From contig CM119268.1 of NCBI GenBank assembly GCA_051294375.1, positions 11,719,585 through 11,783,584 on the forward strand: a stretch of 64,000 bases of DNA, given 5' to 3'. Below the pieces are notes generated by a model. It saw only the letters and a program-made list of their open reading frames with translations, was not told where the DNA came from and did no database searches. Of this stretch, positions 19,901-32,099 are shown one piece after another (positions within the stretch are counted from its first letter, which is position 1; every line of letters begins with the position of its first letter). The translations under genes were made by a program, and so were the position numbers. This DNA is from Paraspadella gotoi. Taxonomy: Eukaryota > Chaetognatha.

Positions 19901-22900
19901 GCCCACTGGCTCAAGAATGATTGTATAATTTTTGTGGCTAATGCAAAAATTAATAAAATGTAAATTTTACAAAAATTCAGCTTTCACAACTGCGCCGGTT
20001 TAGGCTCAGCTGGTTAGAGCTGTGGTGCTAATAACGCAAGGTTGGGGTTTCGATCCCCACGTGCCAAGAATGATTGTAAATTTTTGTGTTAATGCCACAC
20101 ATCTCACCATAAGAAGTTAATTTTACAAAACTTCAGCATTTAACAACTGGCCGGTTAGCTTCAAGCGGTTAGAGCGTGGTGCTAATAACGCCAAAGGTCG
20201 TGGGCTCGATCCCCCCACTGGCCCAAGAATGATTGTATTAATTTTGGTGTAATGCCAAAATTTAATCAATGTTAATTTTAACAAAATTCAGCATTTGCAC
20301 AACGCTGTTAGCTCAGATGGTTAGAGCGTGTTGCTATAAACGCCAAGGTCGTGGTTCGAATTCCCCACTGGCCAAGATGATTGTAAATTTTTGTGGTAAT
20401 GCCAAAAATTTAATAAAATGTTTAATTGTACCAACAAATTCAGCTTTCACAATGCCGTTAGCTCAGCTGGCTTCAGAGCGTGGTGCTAAATAACGCCAAG
20501 TCGTGGGTGCGATCCCCCACTGGCAAGAATGATTGTAAATTTTTTGTGGTAATGCAAAATTTAATATAAATGTTAATTTTACAAACAATTCAGATTTCAC
20601 AACTGGCGGTTAGCCTCAGCTGGTTAGAGGCGTTGGTGCTAATAACCGCAGGTCGTGGTTCGATATCCCCACTGGCCAAGAATGATTGTAAATATTTGTG
20701 CGGTATAGCCAACAAATTTAATAAGATGTTATTTTACAAAATTCAGCATTCCAAAACTGGCGTAGCTCAGCTGGTTAGAGCGCGTGGTGCTAATAACGCC
20801 AAGGTCGTGGGTCGATTCCCCCACTGGCCAAGAATGATTGTAAATTTTTTGTTGGCTAATGCCAAAAGTTTAATAAGATGTAATTTTACCAAAATTCAGC
20901 TCTCACAACTGGCCGGTTTAGCTCAGCTGGTTACGAGCGCTGGTGCTAATAACGCCAAGTCGTGGGTTCGATCCCCCCCTGGCCAAGAATGATGGTAAAT
21001 TTTTGTGTAATGCAAGAGATTTAATAAATATGTTAATTTTACAAAATTCGCTTACCAACTGGCCGGTTAGCTCAGCTCGTTAGAGCGTGGTGCTAATAAC
21101 GCCAAGGGTGGGTTCGATCCCCCCATGGCCAAGAATGAATTGTTAATTTTTTGTGCTAATTCCAAATTTAGATAAAATGTTAAACTTTTACAAAATTCAG
21201 CTTCACAACTGCGCCGGTTAGCTCAGCTGTTAGAGCGTCGGTGCTAATAACCCAAGGTCGTGGGTTCGATACCCACTGGCCAGAAATTGATTTAAATTTT
21301 TGGGTAATTGCCAAAATTTAACTAAAATGTTAATTTACAACAAATTCAGCTTCACAACTGCCGGTTAGGCTCAGCTGGTTAGAGCGTGGTGCTAATACGC
21401 CAAGGTCATGTGGTGTCGATCCCCCCAACCTGCCAAGAATGATTTGATAATTTTGTGTAATGCCAAATTTAATAAAATGTTAATTTACAAAATTCAGCTT
21501 CACAACTGGCCGTTAGCTCAGCTGGTTGAGACGTTGCTGCTAATAACGCCAGGTCCTGGGGTTCGATCCCCCACTGGCCAAGAATGATTGTAAACTTTTT
21601 GTGGCTAATGCCAAAATTTAATAAAATGTAATGTTACAAAATTCAGCATTCACAACTGGCCGGTTAGCTCAGCTGGTAGAGCGTGGTGCCTAATAACGCC
21701 AAGGTCGTGGGTTCGATCCCCCCACTGGCCAAAGAATGATTGTATGATTTTTGTGGTAATGCCAAAATTTAATAAAATGTTAATTTTTACAAAAAATTCA
21801 GCATTTCACAACTGGCCGGTTAGCTCAGCTGGTTAAGCGTCGGTTGCAAATAACGCCAAGGTCGTGGGTTCGCATCCCCCCACTGGCCAAGAATGATGTG
21901 TATAATTTTGAGTCGCGGTATGCCAAAATTTAATTAAAATGGTTAATTTTACAAAATTCAGACAATTCACAAACTGCTCCGGTTAGCTCAGCTGGTTAGA
22001 GCGTGGTGCTAATAACGCCAAGGTCGTGGCGTCGATCCCCCCACTGGCAAGAATGATTGTAGTAATTTTTGTGGTAATGCCAAAAATTTAATAAAATGTT
22101 AATGTTATACAAAATATCAGCATTACAACTGCCGGGTTAGCTCAGCTGGTCTAGAGCGATGGTGCTAATAACGCCAAGCGTCGTGGGTTCGATCCCCCCA
22201 CTGGCCAAGAATGATTGTGTTATAATTTTTGTGTAATGCCAAAATTTAATAAAATGTGTAATTTTACAAAATCAGCATTTCACAACCTGCGCCGGTTATC
22301 TCAGCTGGTAGAGCGTGGTCTAATAACGCCAAGTCGTGGGCGTTCGATCCCCCCACTGGCCAAGAATGACTTGTATAATTTTTGTAATGCCAAAATTAAA
22401 AAATGGTTAATTTTACAAAATTCAGCATTCACAAGCTGGCCGGTTAGCTCAGCTGGTTAGAGCGTTGTAATAACGCCAAGTCGTGGCGTTCGATCCCCCC
22501 ACTTGGCCAAGAATGATCTGTATAATTTTGTGGTTAAATGCCAAAATTTAATAACAATTTTAATTACAAAATTCAGCATTCAAACTGGCCGGTTAGCTCA
22601 GCTGTTTAGGAGCGTGGTGCTAATAACGCCAAGCGTCGTAGGGTTCGATTCCCCTCATCTCTTCTTTNNNNNNNNNNNNNNNNNNNNNNNNNNNNNNNNN
22701 NNNNNNNNNNNNNNNNNNNNNNNNNNNNNNNNNNNNNNNNNNNNNNNNNNNNNNNNNNNNNNNNNNNATTTACCCTAAACTCGATAAATCTGACAGAAAA
22801 TTGTTTAAAAAAATAATTTTTCTTCTGATTTCCACAAATAATGCGTCATCCAACCTGCAACGTGACGTCGACCTTCTCCAGCGTCGGCATCTTCCCCAAG

Positions 22901-25003
22901 ATTTCGCCGGGAACGCTCTCCAACACCCCGCCGAGCACCGCCTCCTCCAGGGAGGACAAAAACATTAAGGCGAAAGGATGGAGCGACTCGAGGGCGCAGT
23001 CCCGACAGTCGAACACCCTCAGGTCAGAGTTGAAGGCAAGGTCGGCGTGGCCGATGCTGCGGACCGGGTTGGCGCGGAGGTGCAGTCGGCGAAGGGAGCG
23101 CGGGAGGTTGGGTGGGACGGAGGTGAGGTTGTTGTCGGAGAGATCCAGGACCTTGGGACGAAAAAACGGATTTGAGGTTCATTTCATTTGTCCTTTCATT
23201 TTTTTNNNNNNNNNNNNNNNNNNNNNNNNNNNNNNNNNNNNNNNNNNNNNNNNNNNNNNNNNNNNNNNNNNNNNNNNNNNNNNNNNNNNNNNNNNNNNNN
23301 NNNNNNNNNNNNNNNNNNNNNNNNNNNNNNNNNNNNNNNNNNNNNNNNNNNNNNNNNNNNNNNNNNNNNNNNNNNNNNNNNNNNNNNNNNNNNNNNNNNN
23401 NNNNNNNNNNNNNNNNNNNNNNNNNNNNNNNNNNNNNNNNNNNNNNNNNNNNNNNNNNNNNNNNNNNNNNNNNNNNNNNNNNNNNNNNNNNNNNTACTCA
23501 ATGATTGAACATGTCTTTTTGTGTCCGTAAATAACTAGTTTCAATAAAATGTATTGATTCGCCTCGAAACGATTCCGTTTGGTTTCACGATTCATTTATT
23601 CATGTGATGTCAGTCAATAGCCATTTGCTCTTAATTTTTCCCCTTCCCTCACTCGTGAGCGATTCATACCCTTAATATCATTTGGTTTTTAACTCTCTCT
23701 AGTCTTTTCGACATTTCTCTCCGCTCCCTCTCAAGTAAATTACAATCATTCCCTCATATTCAGCATTTTTCTAACGGCTGAAAGCAAATTACAATATAAC
23801 CGTATTATATCCAGGGGGATTAGCTCAAATGGTAGAACGCTCGCTTAGCATGCGAGAGGTACCGGGATCGNNNNNNNNNNNNNNNNNNNNNNNNNNNNNN
23901 NNNNNNNNNNNNNNNNNNNNNNNNNNNNNNNNNNNNNNNNNNNNNNNNNNNNNNNNNNNNNNNNNNNNNNNNNNNNNNNNNNNNNNNNNNNNNNNNNNNN
24001 NNNNNNNNNNNNNNNNNNNNNNNNNNNNNNNNNNNNNNNNNNNNNNNNNNNNNNNNNNNNNNNNNNNNNNNNNNNNNNNNNNNNNNNNNNNNNNNNNNNN
24101 NNNNNNNNNNNNNNNNNNNNNNNNNNNNNNNNNNNNNNNNNNNNNNNNNNNNNNNNNNNNNNNNNNNNNNNNNNNNNNNNNNNNNNNNNNNNNNNNNNNN
24201 NNNNNNNNNNNNNNNNNNNNNNNNNNNNNNNNNNNNNNNNNNNNNNNNNNNNNNNNNNNNNNNNNNNNNNNNNNNNNNNNNNNNNNNNNNNNNNNNNNNN
24301 NNNNNNNNNNNNGAGAATCGAGATTTAAACCTTGGAGGGTGAGGTGTCTGAGCGAAGGAAGGTTGGTGAAGGCGAAGGAGGGGACGAGTTGAAAAGGGGA
24401 GGAGGAAGAGGAAGAGGAGGAGGAGGGGGAGGAGGAAAACGCGGAGGATGTTATCTTGAGGTGAACGGTGTCGGGAGGAAACCCGGTGGGAAATGGGAGG
24501 TCTGTTCGATGTGAGAAAAAGATAATATAAATATTAATNNNNNNNNNNNNNNNNNNNNNNNNNNNNNNNNNNNNNNNNNNNNNNNNNNNNNNNNNNNNNN
24601 NNNNNNNNNNNNNNNNNNNNNNNNNNNNNNNNNNNNNNNNNNNNNNNNNNNNNNNNNNNNNNNNNNNNNNNNNNNNNNNNNNNNNNNNNNNNNNNNNNNN
24701 NNNNNNNNNNNNNNNNNNNNNNNNNNNNNNNNNNNNNNNNNNNNNNNNNNNNNNNNNNNNNNNNNNNNCGCATTCCACGAAGGGTTCCGCGTCGGGCCAT
24801 TGACTTCCCGTGCAACTGCATTGACGAGGACACGCCCCCTTCGCCTCCGCCAACTTTACGATGGAAAAAAACAAAAGAGCAATCCATATTCGGAGCGCGG
24901 TTGACGACGATGAACACGACGATGACGTAAACGAAGAGATTTTCCCTGATTCAACGCCTGTACAAGTTCTGATGTTAGAATCTCTCGAGTCTTTTTCTAT
25001 CAT
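13346..25003 (-). CDS. LRR-mucin type I membrane protein (partial; gaps in the LRR part)
   Basis: Probable cell-surface receptor or adhesion protein. Visible exons, 5' to 3': 25003-24769 (late signal segment near ALRIWIALLFFSIV, then an LRR N-cap CPRQCSC), 24501-24313 (LRR, Ser run), 23151-22855 (LRRs such as LDLSDNNLTSVP), 16440-16103 (C-cap-like CSCVRC...CDWP), 15960-15283 (acidic Asp/Glu tract), 15170-14333 (Ser/Thr/Pro-rich stalk), 14124-13929 (TM helix beginning LVFVVIVVVGLVIVVV) and 13793-13346 (Pro-rich tail ending in TTEL). Phases agree across the last five exons. They do not agree between 22855 and 16440, so at least one exon is missing or hidden in a gap. Linking the LRR part to the mucin part is inference, based on strand, order and the C-cap. 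The start at 25003 is the Met nearest the signal segment; a longer upstream frame exists. Confidence 0.7.
13797..13922. repeat. (AATC)n microsatellite filling an intron
   Basis: About 30 units of AATC with few interruptions. It occupies nearly the whole 135 bp intron (13794-13928) between the TM exon and the tail exon of the LRR-mucin gene. Confidence 0.95.
16453..16564. repeat. ~112 bp dispersed repeat, copy 2
   Basis: Near-identical in the same orientation to 12143-12253. Its edge is 12 bp from the 3' splice site of the exon at 16440 of the LRR-mucin gene. Confidence 0.9.
16646..22655 (+). tRNA. Tandem array of ~40 tRNA-Ile(AAT) genes, ~150 bp period
   Basis: Each unit is a 74 bp tRNA plus a spacer of about 75 bp. 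The anticodon loop CTAATAA gives AAT, and the body matches the animal isoleucine tRNA pattern (TTAGCTCAGCTGG box A region, GGTTCGATCC box B). Copy starts by eye are roughly 16646, 16795, 16946, 17096, 17247, 17395, 17541, 17690 and onward at 145-165 bp steps to 22585. The spacer begins AGAATGATTGTAAATTTTTG, with a T5 Pol III terminator 12-17 bases after the gene. Many copies have single-base insertions or deletions, spread equally over gene and spacer and worst between about 18.7 and 22.6 kb, which looks like consensus error more than decay. The array lies in the intron between 22855 and 16440 of the LRR-mucin gene, on the opposite strand, and runs into a 100-N gap. Confidence 0.95.
18142..18215 (+). 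tRNA. tRNA-Ile(AAT), exact-consensus copy
   Basis: This copy matches the array consensus over all 74 bases. Acceptor GGCCGGT pairs with ACTGGCC (one G-T wobble), the anticodon stem is TGGTG/CGCCA, the loop CTAATAA, the T-loop TTCGATC, and A is the discriminator. The T-stem as I fold it has one T-C mismatch at the second pair. No intron is present. Confidence 0.9.
23814..23870 (+). tRNA. tRNA-Ala(AGC), truncated by assembly gap
   Basis: The sequence begins GGGGGATTAGCTCAAATGG and has anticodon-arm GCTTAGCATGC, giving anticodon AGC for alanine. It runs to the start of the T-arm (GGGATCG) and is then cut by the N gap beginning at 23871. It is probably complete in the real genome. Confidence 0.9.
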
Positions 25004-28000
25004 AGTTTTCGATTTAGACGAAATTTGTGCTAAATTTGCGGCGGTCGTTAAAGATGTAGTGGCTGCGGATTTTGAAACAGCACAGACGACATCCGCCGAA
25101 CGCGCGCGAATCAATCGAGCGCCGCCGATGGGCGGAGAAAACGCATAATCGAAATCACACGCGATGGAATCCGCGCGGCGGAGAAAACGCGGCGCGCGTA
25201 TCACGTCGTGCGCGCCGTTGCTGCCATTCGGAGGTGGAGGAGATGGTTCTACTCTCATCGAGTTTTTCTTCCAAGATTTAGTTTCGTCATGGGAACGCGA
25301 CTCGGCTCCAGCGCGATAATCCGTTGAACTGGAGGTATTGGTACTGGAGCAAAGGCGGTATTTGNNNNNNNNNNNNNNNNNNNNNNNNNNNNNNNNNNNN
25401 NNNNNNNNNNNNNNNNNNNNNNNNNNNNNNNNNNNNNNNNNNNNNNNNNNNNNNNNNNNNNNNNNNNNNNNNNNNNNNNNNNNNNNNNNNNNNNNNNNNN
25501 NNNNNNNNNNNNNNNNNNNNNNNNNNNNNNNNNNNNNNNNNNNNNNNNNNNNNNNNNNNNNNNNNNNNNNNNNNNNNNNNNNNNNNNNNNNNNNNNNNNN
25601 NNNNNNNNNNNNNNNNNNNNNNNNNNNNNNNNNNNNNNNNNNNNNNNNNNNNNNNNNNNNNNNNNNNNNNNNNNNNNNNNNNNCTCTCTCTCGCGTCAAC
25701 GATCGATGACGACGAAAGCGTCAATTGTGTTCTTCGTCTTCATCGTCGTCGTCGGCGTCGTCGTCGGTTTTGAGAAACCCTTCACTTCGATAATGACTAA
25801 GATGACGATTGCAAAAGCTCTTCTTTAAANNNNNNNNNNNNNNNNNNNNNNNNNNNNNNNNNNNNNNNNNNNNNNNNNNNNNNNNNNNNNNNNNNNNNNN
25901 NNNNNNNNNNNNNNNNNNNNNNNNNNNNNNNNNNNNNNNNNNNNNNNNNNNNNNNNNNNNNNNNNNNNNNNNNNNNNNNNNNNNNNNNNNNNNNNNNNNN
26001 NNNNNNNNNNNNNNNNNNNNNNNNNNNAGAGAGAGAGAGAGAGAGAGAGAAAGACTCTTGGAGGGTGAGTTATTTGGCAGAGAGTAAGTAGATCCTCGAA
26101 TCTCCCTCGGTGGTCGAGGATATTCGATTTCCCGATTGTTCGGACGAGGATGAGAGGAGGGGAGGTAGAACTGAGTGGGCAAAAGTGGGAGTCGTGGGGG
26201 AGAATACAAAAGCGAGTCTAGACAGGAAAAGAGAGGTTTTTGAGAGGTATAAATGGAGGATGGAGAGAAGAATCGATGGAGGGTCGCGATTGGTCCATCG
26301 ATATCTGTTCTCAATGGCGAAAAACCCAAGATTAATCCTAATTTTCCGACTACTTGATGATCTAAAAAGAAAAGAAAAAAAATCAATGATTATTCAATTA
26401 TTGCTTAAAATTACAATTGTCAATTTAAAAAATGTTATCGACCATTTCAATTCACGACCGATTTATTATCGCATATTTCACTGTTTCAAAGACTCCGTTT
26501 TCACAGGGTGATATATATCATCAAGGATATTTTTTGGTCATTCGCGAGATTCGGGATAACCTCAGTCCTGGAAATTAGGACCTCCGCGTCGAACTGAAAG
26601 ATCAATCCCAAGAACCCATTCGAATTTTGGCGTTTTCTTCGTAATCCATTCAGAAAAAAAAATATGTACAAAAAGATATAATTCTTATGTCATTATATGA
26701 TAGCGGTTATCGTAACGAACCTGTTCTTCTTTATCACAGCCAAAGTCATCATCTATGTCGTTAATGTCGTCGTCCTTGTCGCCTTCGTCGTTATCGTCGT
26801 CGTCGTCGTNNNNNNNNNNNNNNNNNNNNNNNNNNNNNNNNNNNNNNNNNNNNNNNNNNNNNNNNNNNNNNNNNNNNNNNNNNNNNNNNNNNNNNNNNNN
26901 NNNNNNNNNNNNNNNNNNNNNNNNNNNNNNNNNNNNNNNNNNNNNNNNNNNNNNNNNNNNNNNNNNNNNNNNNNNNNNNNNNNNNNNNNNNNNNNNNNNN
27001 NNNNNNNNNNNNNNNNNNNNNNNNNNNNNNNNNNNNNNNCTCAAAGCAGAAAAGATACACCGGCCGGAAAAAGTCGGAGAGCGGGCAACCTTATGTTTGG
27101 AATTTTGTTTGTTTTTATTCTAGAACGGATTTTCTTTTTTTAGAGTTGCGTTAGCGATTCCCCTTTTTAAGAAACTTTTTTTTTTATTAAATCTAATCTT
27201 ATTATTTTTAAACACACATTATTTCTTTATCTACACATTTATTATAAATTCGTTTATTCATTAAACACTTTTGTTTTTGTGCGTTCTGTTTGACTTAATG
27301 ATTAAGATATTTTTAAATAAATTCTAAAAAATGTGTACTCCTAAAAAACATACCTATTTAGTGGCAATTAATCAAACTTTATTATTTACCATTTTGGCGT
27401 AAACACTTTTTTTTGTGAGGGAAGGATTGAAAAAAGTGTAGAGGAGAGAGGGAGTGAGAGAGTGAGAGACTCATTAAATGAGTAGTTTTTTTAAATTTAC
27501 GGGGAAAAGGTAATACAAACATTTCTTTCTGTCATAAACCCAAATCCAAAACCATGGACATCTCGAGATGACGAAAACAATTGTGTTAAAATGTTTCTCA
27601 AAATTATATTTTAAAATAAAACATTAAAAAAATAGTTTTTTTTCTCAATAATCGTTCGTTTGTATATTCGTTTTATTTTCGCCTGTGAGTTCGTTCGTTC
27701 GTTCGTTCGTTCGCAAGTGAGTTTCTTCGACTTTTCAGTAAGAATGAGTTTCTCCCCGTTTCTCTTTCATCGATGGAGTTTTGAAAATGATTCTCTGGTT
27801 GTAGGTCGAGTCGTCGTTTGCTTTGTTTTAAAAGTTGTTCCTTTTCTTATTTTTCTGAATAATATAAAATTACCAAAACCAAAAAGTAAATTTAGATCGG
27901 AATTTAGCGAAAGTCCAACAAAAATTTGACTTTTACGTTTTTTTCTTTTTTAAAAATACGTTCAAAATGCGTTTTAAATCAAAATTAAAAGATTCTAAGA

Positions 28001-28263
28001 TCGTAAACGCTCTCCCACCGAGGAAATGTGAAAGTCTGCTGTGATACCTTTTCTTTTGTCACTAAACGGTCAATTACGAACAAGAACACACGATGATGAT
28101 GACGATGACGATAACGACGATAAAGACGAAGCAAAAAAAAATTGGTGAAAACGAGAATCCAATTTTCGAGCTTCGCAAAAGAATGGAGGAGGGGAAACGG
28201 GGTACGAGGAGGAGAAGGAAGAGGAAGAGGAAGAGGAGGAGGAACGAGGGGGTGATGGTGGTC

Positions 28264-28272
28264 CGCGAGAGA

Positions 28273-28354
<82 letters not shown>

Positions 28355-28357
28355 AGA
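28264..28357. repeat. (GA)n microsatellite
   Basis: About 90 bp of GA with one interruption. It is followed 100 bp later by another pure tract. Confidence 0.95.
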
Positions 28358-28455
28358 GAGAACTAAAAAGCTCTTTCATTCTCGCCCTCTCTCGGGGCCT
28401 TTTTTGAGAAGAGATAAGATGCATTGATAAGAATGACGAGCGAAACAGTTGACGC

Positions 28456-28458
<3 letters not shown>

Positions 28459-28535
<77 letters not shown>
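28459..28535. repeat. (GA)n microsatellite
   Basis: About 77 bp of pure GA. Confidence 0.95.
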
Positions 28536-28537
<2 letters not shown>

Positions 28538-30329
28538 TCAGGTCTGACTTGAATTGGGTGATGCTTGAAAGGAATGACATAAACTTAAGCGAAGAAAACC
28601 ACAAAATCTACGACGGCGACGAAAATTAGGGTCCGCGGGGTTTATGATCCACGACGCTCTTTCCTTTCGCTTTTAGATAGTTCTCTTTAAGGCTTTTTTT
28701 TTTTCCTCTGTTTTATTAGGGTCTTTTAGAGATAAATATCACCTTAGATTTCTTAAAAATAGTTTAAAAAAGCTGACAAAAACTTTTGAAGTACTTTCTG
28801 ATTATTGAAGGAAATTTGATTTCAAGAGCCTACTCTTTTTGAATAAATGAATATCACTCTCAATTCATGCTCTTTCTGATCACCACGGATTGGAAGATTG
28901 TGGGTTTTGATTAGTTCAAGAAAATATACCTCTATTCGTTTTGGAGAAATAAATCACGTCGACATAATTTTTGGTTTTTATCAAAGCTTTTCAGAAAGAA
29001 GGCAATTTTTATTACATTTATTTTTTTAAACGATCCGCTTATGGCTAAAGGGTCTGGTTTCTAACACATTTAAATCATTGAAACTTTGGTCCTTGTTGAA
29101 TTTATTTCCGTTAAAATGAATGTTAAAAAAAAAGCAACGAAAGCTTTACGTCTGATGACAAGTCATCTTCCACAATCCTACAGCATATCGAGGAAGATGT
29201 GGATCGAACGGTTGAAGGATGACTTCACCAAAGTCTTCATCGAAGCCGTCGGTCGCAGTCGGCCGCCCTCGCCCGCCCTCGGCCGTCGAATTCAAAAAAG
29301 TACTTCCTTCTTTTCCTCTCAATTCTTTTGTTCTCGAACTCAAACTATATCTTTTTTTTTCGCCCTTTGATCCAGACTTTCTTTTTTATAAGTTTGGCGT
29401 GAAATTCTATTCCCCCGAGAATAAAAAAAAGGGAGCTCTCTCGATTCGGAAACTTACTCTCACGAAATTTGCATAAATGGAGACCCAGACTCAAAACAGA
29501 AGAGTAGATTTTTTTTTTGTTGGGTGTATTTCTCGTAATAAAAGTTGATTCTGAGAACTTTGGAAGCCGGGCGGCTCGGGGAGGCTATGCGCATAATTCC
29601 TAGTAGGCGACATTTATTTCACAATTTAGTTTGTAAACAATATAGTTTTTAGATGCGTCCCTCCAGATTTGTAACATTCTTCAACATATTTATATTAAAA
29701 TAGATTTCAATCGTTTTACTAATTGATTCCATTGGTTAAATGCGCGAGGGAAAATAATATTTTTTTATTATTGAGTTCTTTTTTTTTAAAGATAACGATC
29801 AAAATTAAACGACTGCGATGCGTCCGGGATTGATGGGAACGTTTTTTTTTTTACTTTTTGATGAGAAAACTAAGAGCAAATAATTGAACATAAACATAAC
29901 CTTTAAATCTGCTCCCAAGCAACTAAAATCATTCGATTATCACACAATCTTTTTTTCCCGCCAGAAAATTCGGTTTCAAGACTTTTTAAGGGAGTCGATG
30001 CTCCAGATTGTTTTTCTCTCATTCGTTTCTCTTTTGCTTATTATTATTATTTTTTTATTTTTCGAAAATTATTTTAAAAAATTCGACTTTGATTATTCTT
30101 TCCGTTTTCTTCATCTTCAAAAGACGCCGACTGTCCCTGAGTCTCACTCGCCCTTAATCTTTTTCTCTCTCTTTTTATTTTAACATTTCTTTATTTCGAA
30201 ATTCTCGTTTGGCTCTTTTGTCTTTTGTTTAGATTGAATCCCTTTGTTTTCTTCTTTCCGTCGCGTATATATTTTTTTTGCTTTGTTTACGTCTCAATTT
30301 CTTTTTTTCCTTTCCTCCTTACTTTTTGT

Positions 30330-30448
30330 CTCTCTCTCTCNNNNNNNNNNNNNNNNNNNNNNNNNNNNNNNNNNNNNNNNNNNNNNNNNNNNNNNNNNNN
30401 NNNNNNNNNNNNNNNNNNNNNNNNNNNNNNNNNNNNNNNNNNNNNNNN

Positions 30449-30482
<34 letters not shown>
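30330..30482. repeat. (TC)n microsatellite split by N gap
   Basis: TC repeats flank the N gap 30341-30448 on both sides, so the assembly break lies inside the repeat. Confidence 0.9.
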
Positions 30483-30486
<4 letters not shown>

Positions 30487-30762
30487 CTATCTTTTCCCAA
30501 TTCATCTGTGTTGTATCCACCCACCCTACGAGGCTACCCCTATCCCCCATCCGTCAGTCCTCGACCTCTGACCCCAACAAATCACAGTTTTCCTCTCCGC
30601 GAGGCAGAGACAAATCAACGGTATTCCCTATAACAAAGAGAAGAGGGAAGAGTAAATCCAGGACGTCCCAGTCTTTTCGCTGGTTATTCACTTGTCCGAG
30701 CAGGAACGAGGTAAGAATCTCGTCGCCGACTCGCTAAATGTTATTTTATACCTTGCAGGAAT

Positions 30763-30804
<42 letters not shown>

Positions 30805-31145
30805 CTCTTAAAGTTACGCCTGTTCCCCCTTTTTTTCTTTCCGTTAAACCCTTTATCGTTTTTCGCTTTTAAGGTGCGTCTTTCAACCTCTCGACCTGTC
30901 GCCGGTCAGTCGGTCAGTCCGTCAGTCCGTCTGTCTGACAGTCTTTTCGTCCTGTCAAGTTCACACTTTCGTTGCTATCTCGATGTTCGGGGGTCACCTC
31001 AGTTCGTTTTTTTTTGGCCGAGCTTGAAACTCAACTTACCTAAATCTCACTCGGTAACTGGGGTTTGGAACCTGGAAACCAAAACTAACAAAAACTAAGA
31101 GAAGGCTTAGGAAAAAAAGGCTAAGAAAGTGGGACGTTATTGTTT

Positions 31146-31180
<35 letters not shown>

Positions 31181-31756
31181 TATCTTACGACTTATTTGAC
31201 GAGGATTTTCTTGACAAACGGTTTGACTCTTATTTCCGCGGATCAAGACAGCTGACAACGACAATTGATAACGATGACCACGATAATGACAAACGACAAT
31301 TAATGACCGACAAAAAAAAAAAAAACGCTGACAACCAAGTGAATACAAGAAAAAGAGATTTTAGCCGGTTCACTAGCACTCAAAGATTTGTATTTTACTG
31401 GATCATAATAACCACAATCAAAGTATCGGTAAAGATTCGGGTGACTGGAGCGTTTGAGTATGAGAAAAAGTTTAGCCGCGATTAATCTGAAGAACTTATA
31501 GGCGAACTCTTCAATGTGCACCGGGCAGATTAGTTGATTTGTCAAACATAACGACCTAAAAATTAGTTTGTTTAATATTTTAACCTCCTAACTTTAAATA
31601 ACTAAAGGAACTGGGTAGACTTTTCTCTGTAGGTTTTCGCATATCCCCTCTTTTGGCGTTTGTGGTGGTAATCGCACTTTATGGATCGGCACTAATTATC
31701 ATTATCTTCAATTCGAATTAAGTGGTCATTTTTAATTCGTTCTGTCTTCGCCACTC

Positions 31757-31759
<3 letters not shown>

Positions 31760-31821
<62 letters not shown>

Positions 31822-31846
31822 CTCTCTCTCTCTCTCTCTCTCTCCA
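31760..31846. repeat. (TC)n microsatellite
   Basis: About 85 bp of TC with a short interruption near 31816. Confidence 0.95.
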
Positions 31847-32099
31847 TTTGCATAACTCCGTCGGGCCGAAGATTTTTAAAATATCTCGATTTGGCCCAAA
31901 AGATGAAAACTCCTTTGTCGGTGCGCGAGGCCTGGAACTGATAATGACTTTGATGAGGATAGACAGTTAGATTAAGATTAGAATATTAAGATTATTGTGG
32001 AGATTAAGATTATTAAGACTAATATTAATGGAGATAAAAATTGTATAACAGAACTCATACATACGAACTTAACCACAGGTAAATCAGAAAGAACAGAGG

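Noticed and set aside
16646-22655. CRISPR-like array of regular repeats and spacers
   Set aside because: The repeated unit is a foldable tRNA-Ile gene, the spacers are identical to each other and the genome is eukaryotic.
22841-23175. Plus-strand frame beside the tRNA array
   Set aside because: It is antisense to the LRR exon 23151-22855, whose minus-strand translation shows clear leucine-rich repeats.
24861-25148. Plus-strand 95-residue frame
   Set aside because: It is antisense to the exon with the signal segment and LRR N-cap.
28074-28604. 176-residue Ser-Leu frame and other Arg-Glu or Ser-Leu frames at GA/CT tracts
   Set aside because: They are dinucleotide-repeat translations present in both strands and several frames.
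29086-29370. 94-residue plus-strand frame in the gene-poor interval
   Set aside because: No domain, signal peptide or supporting splice neighbours. Its composition matches flanking noncoding DNA.
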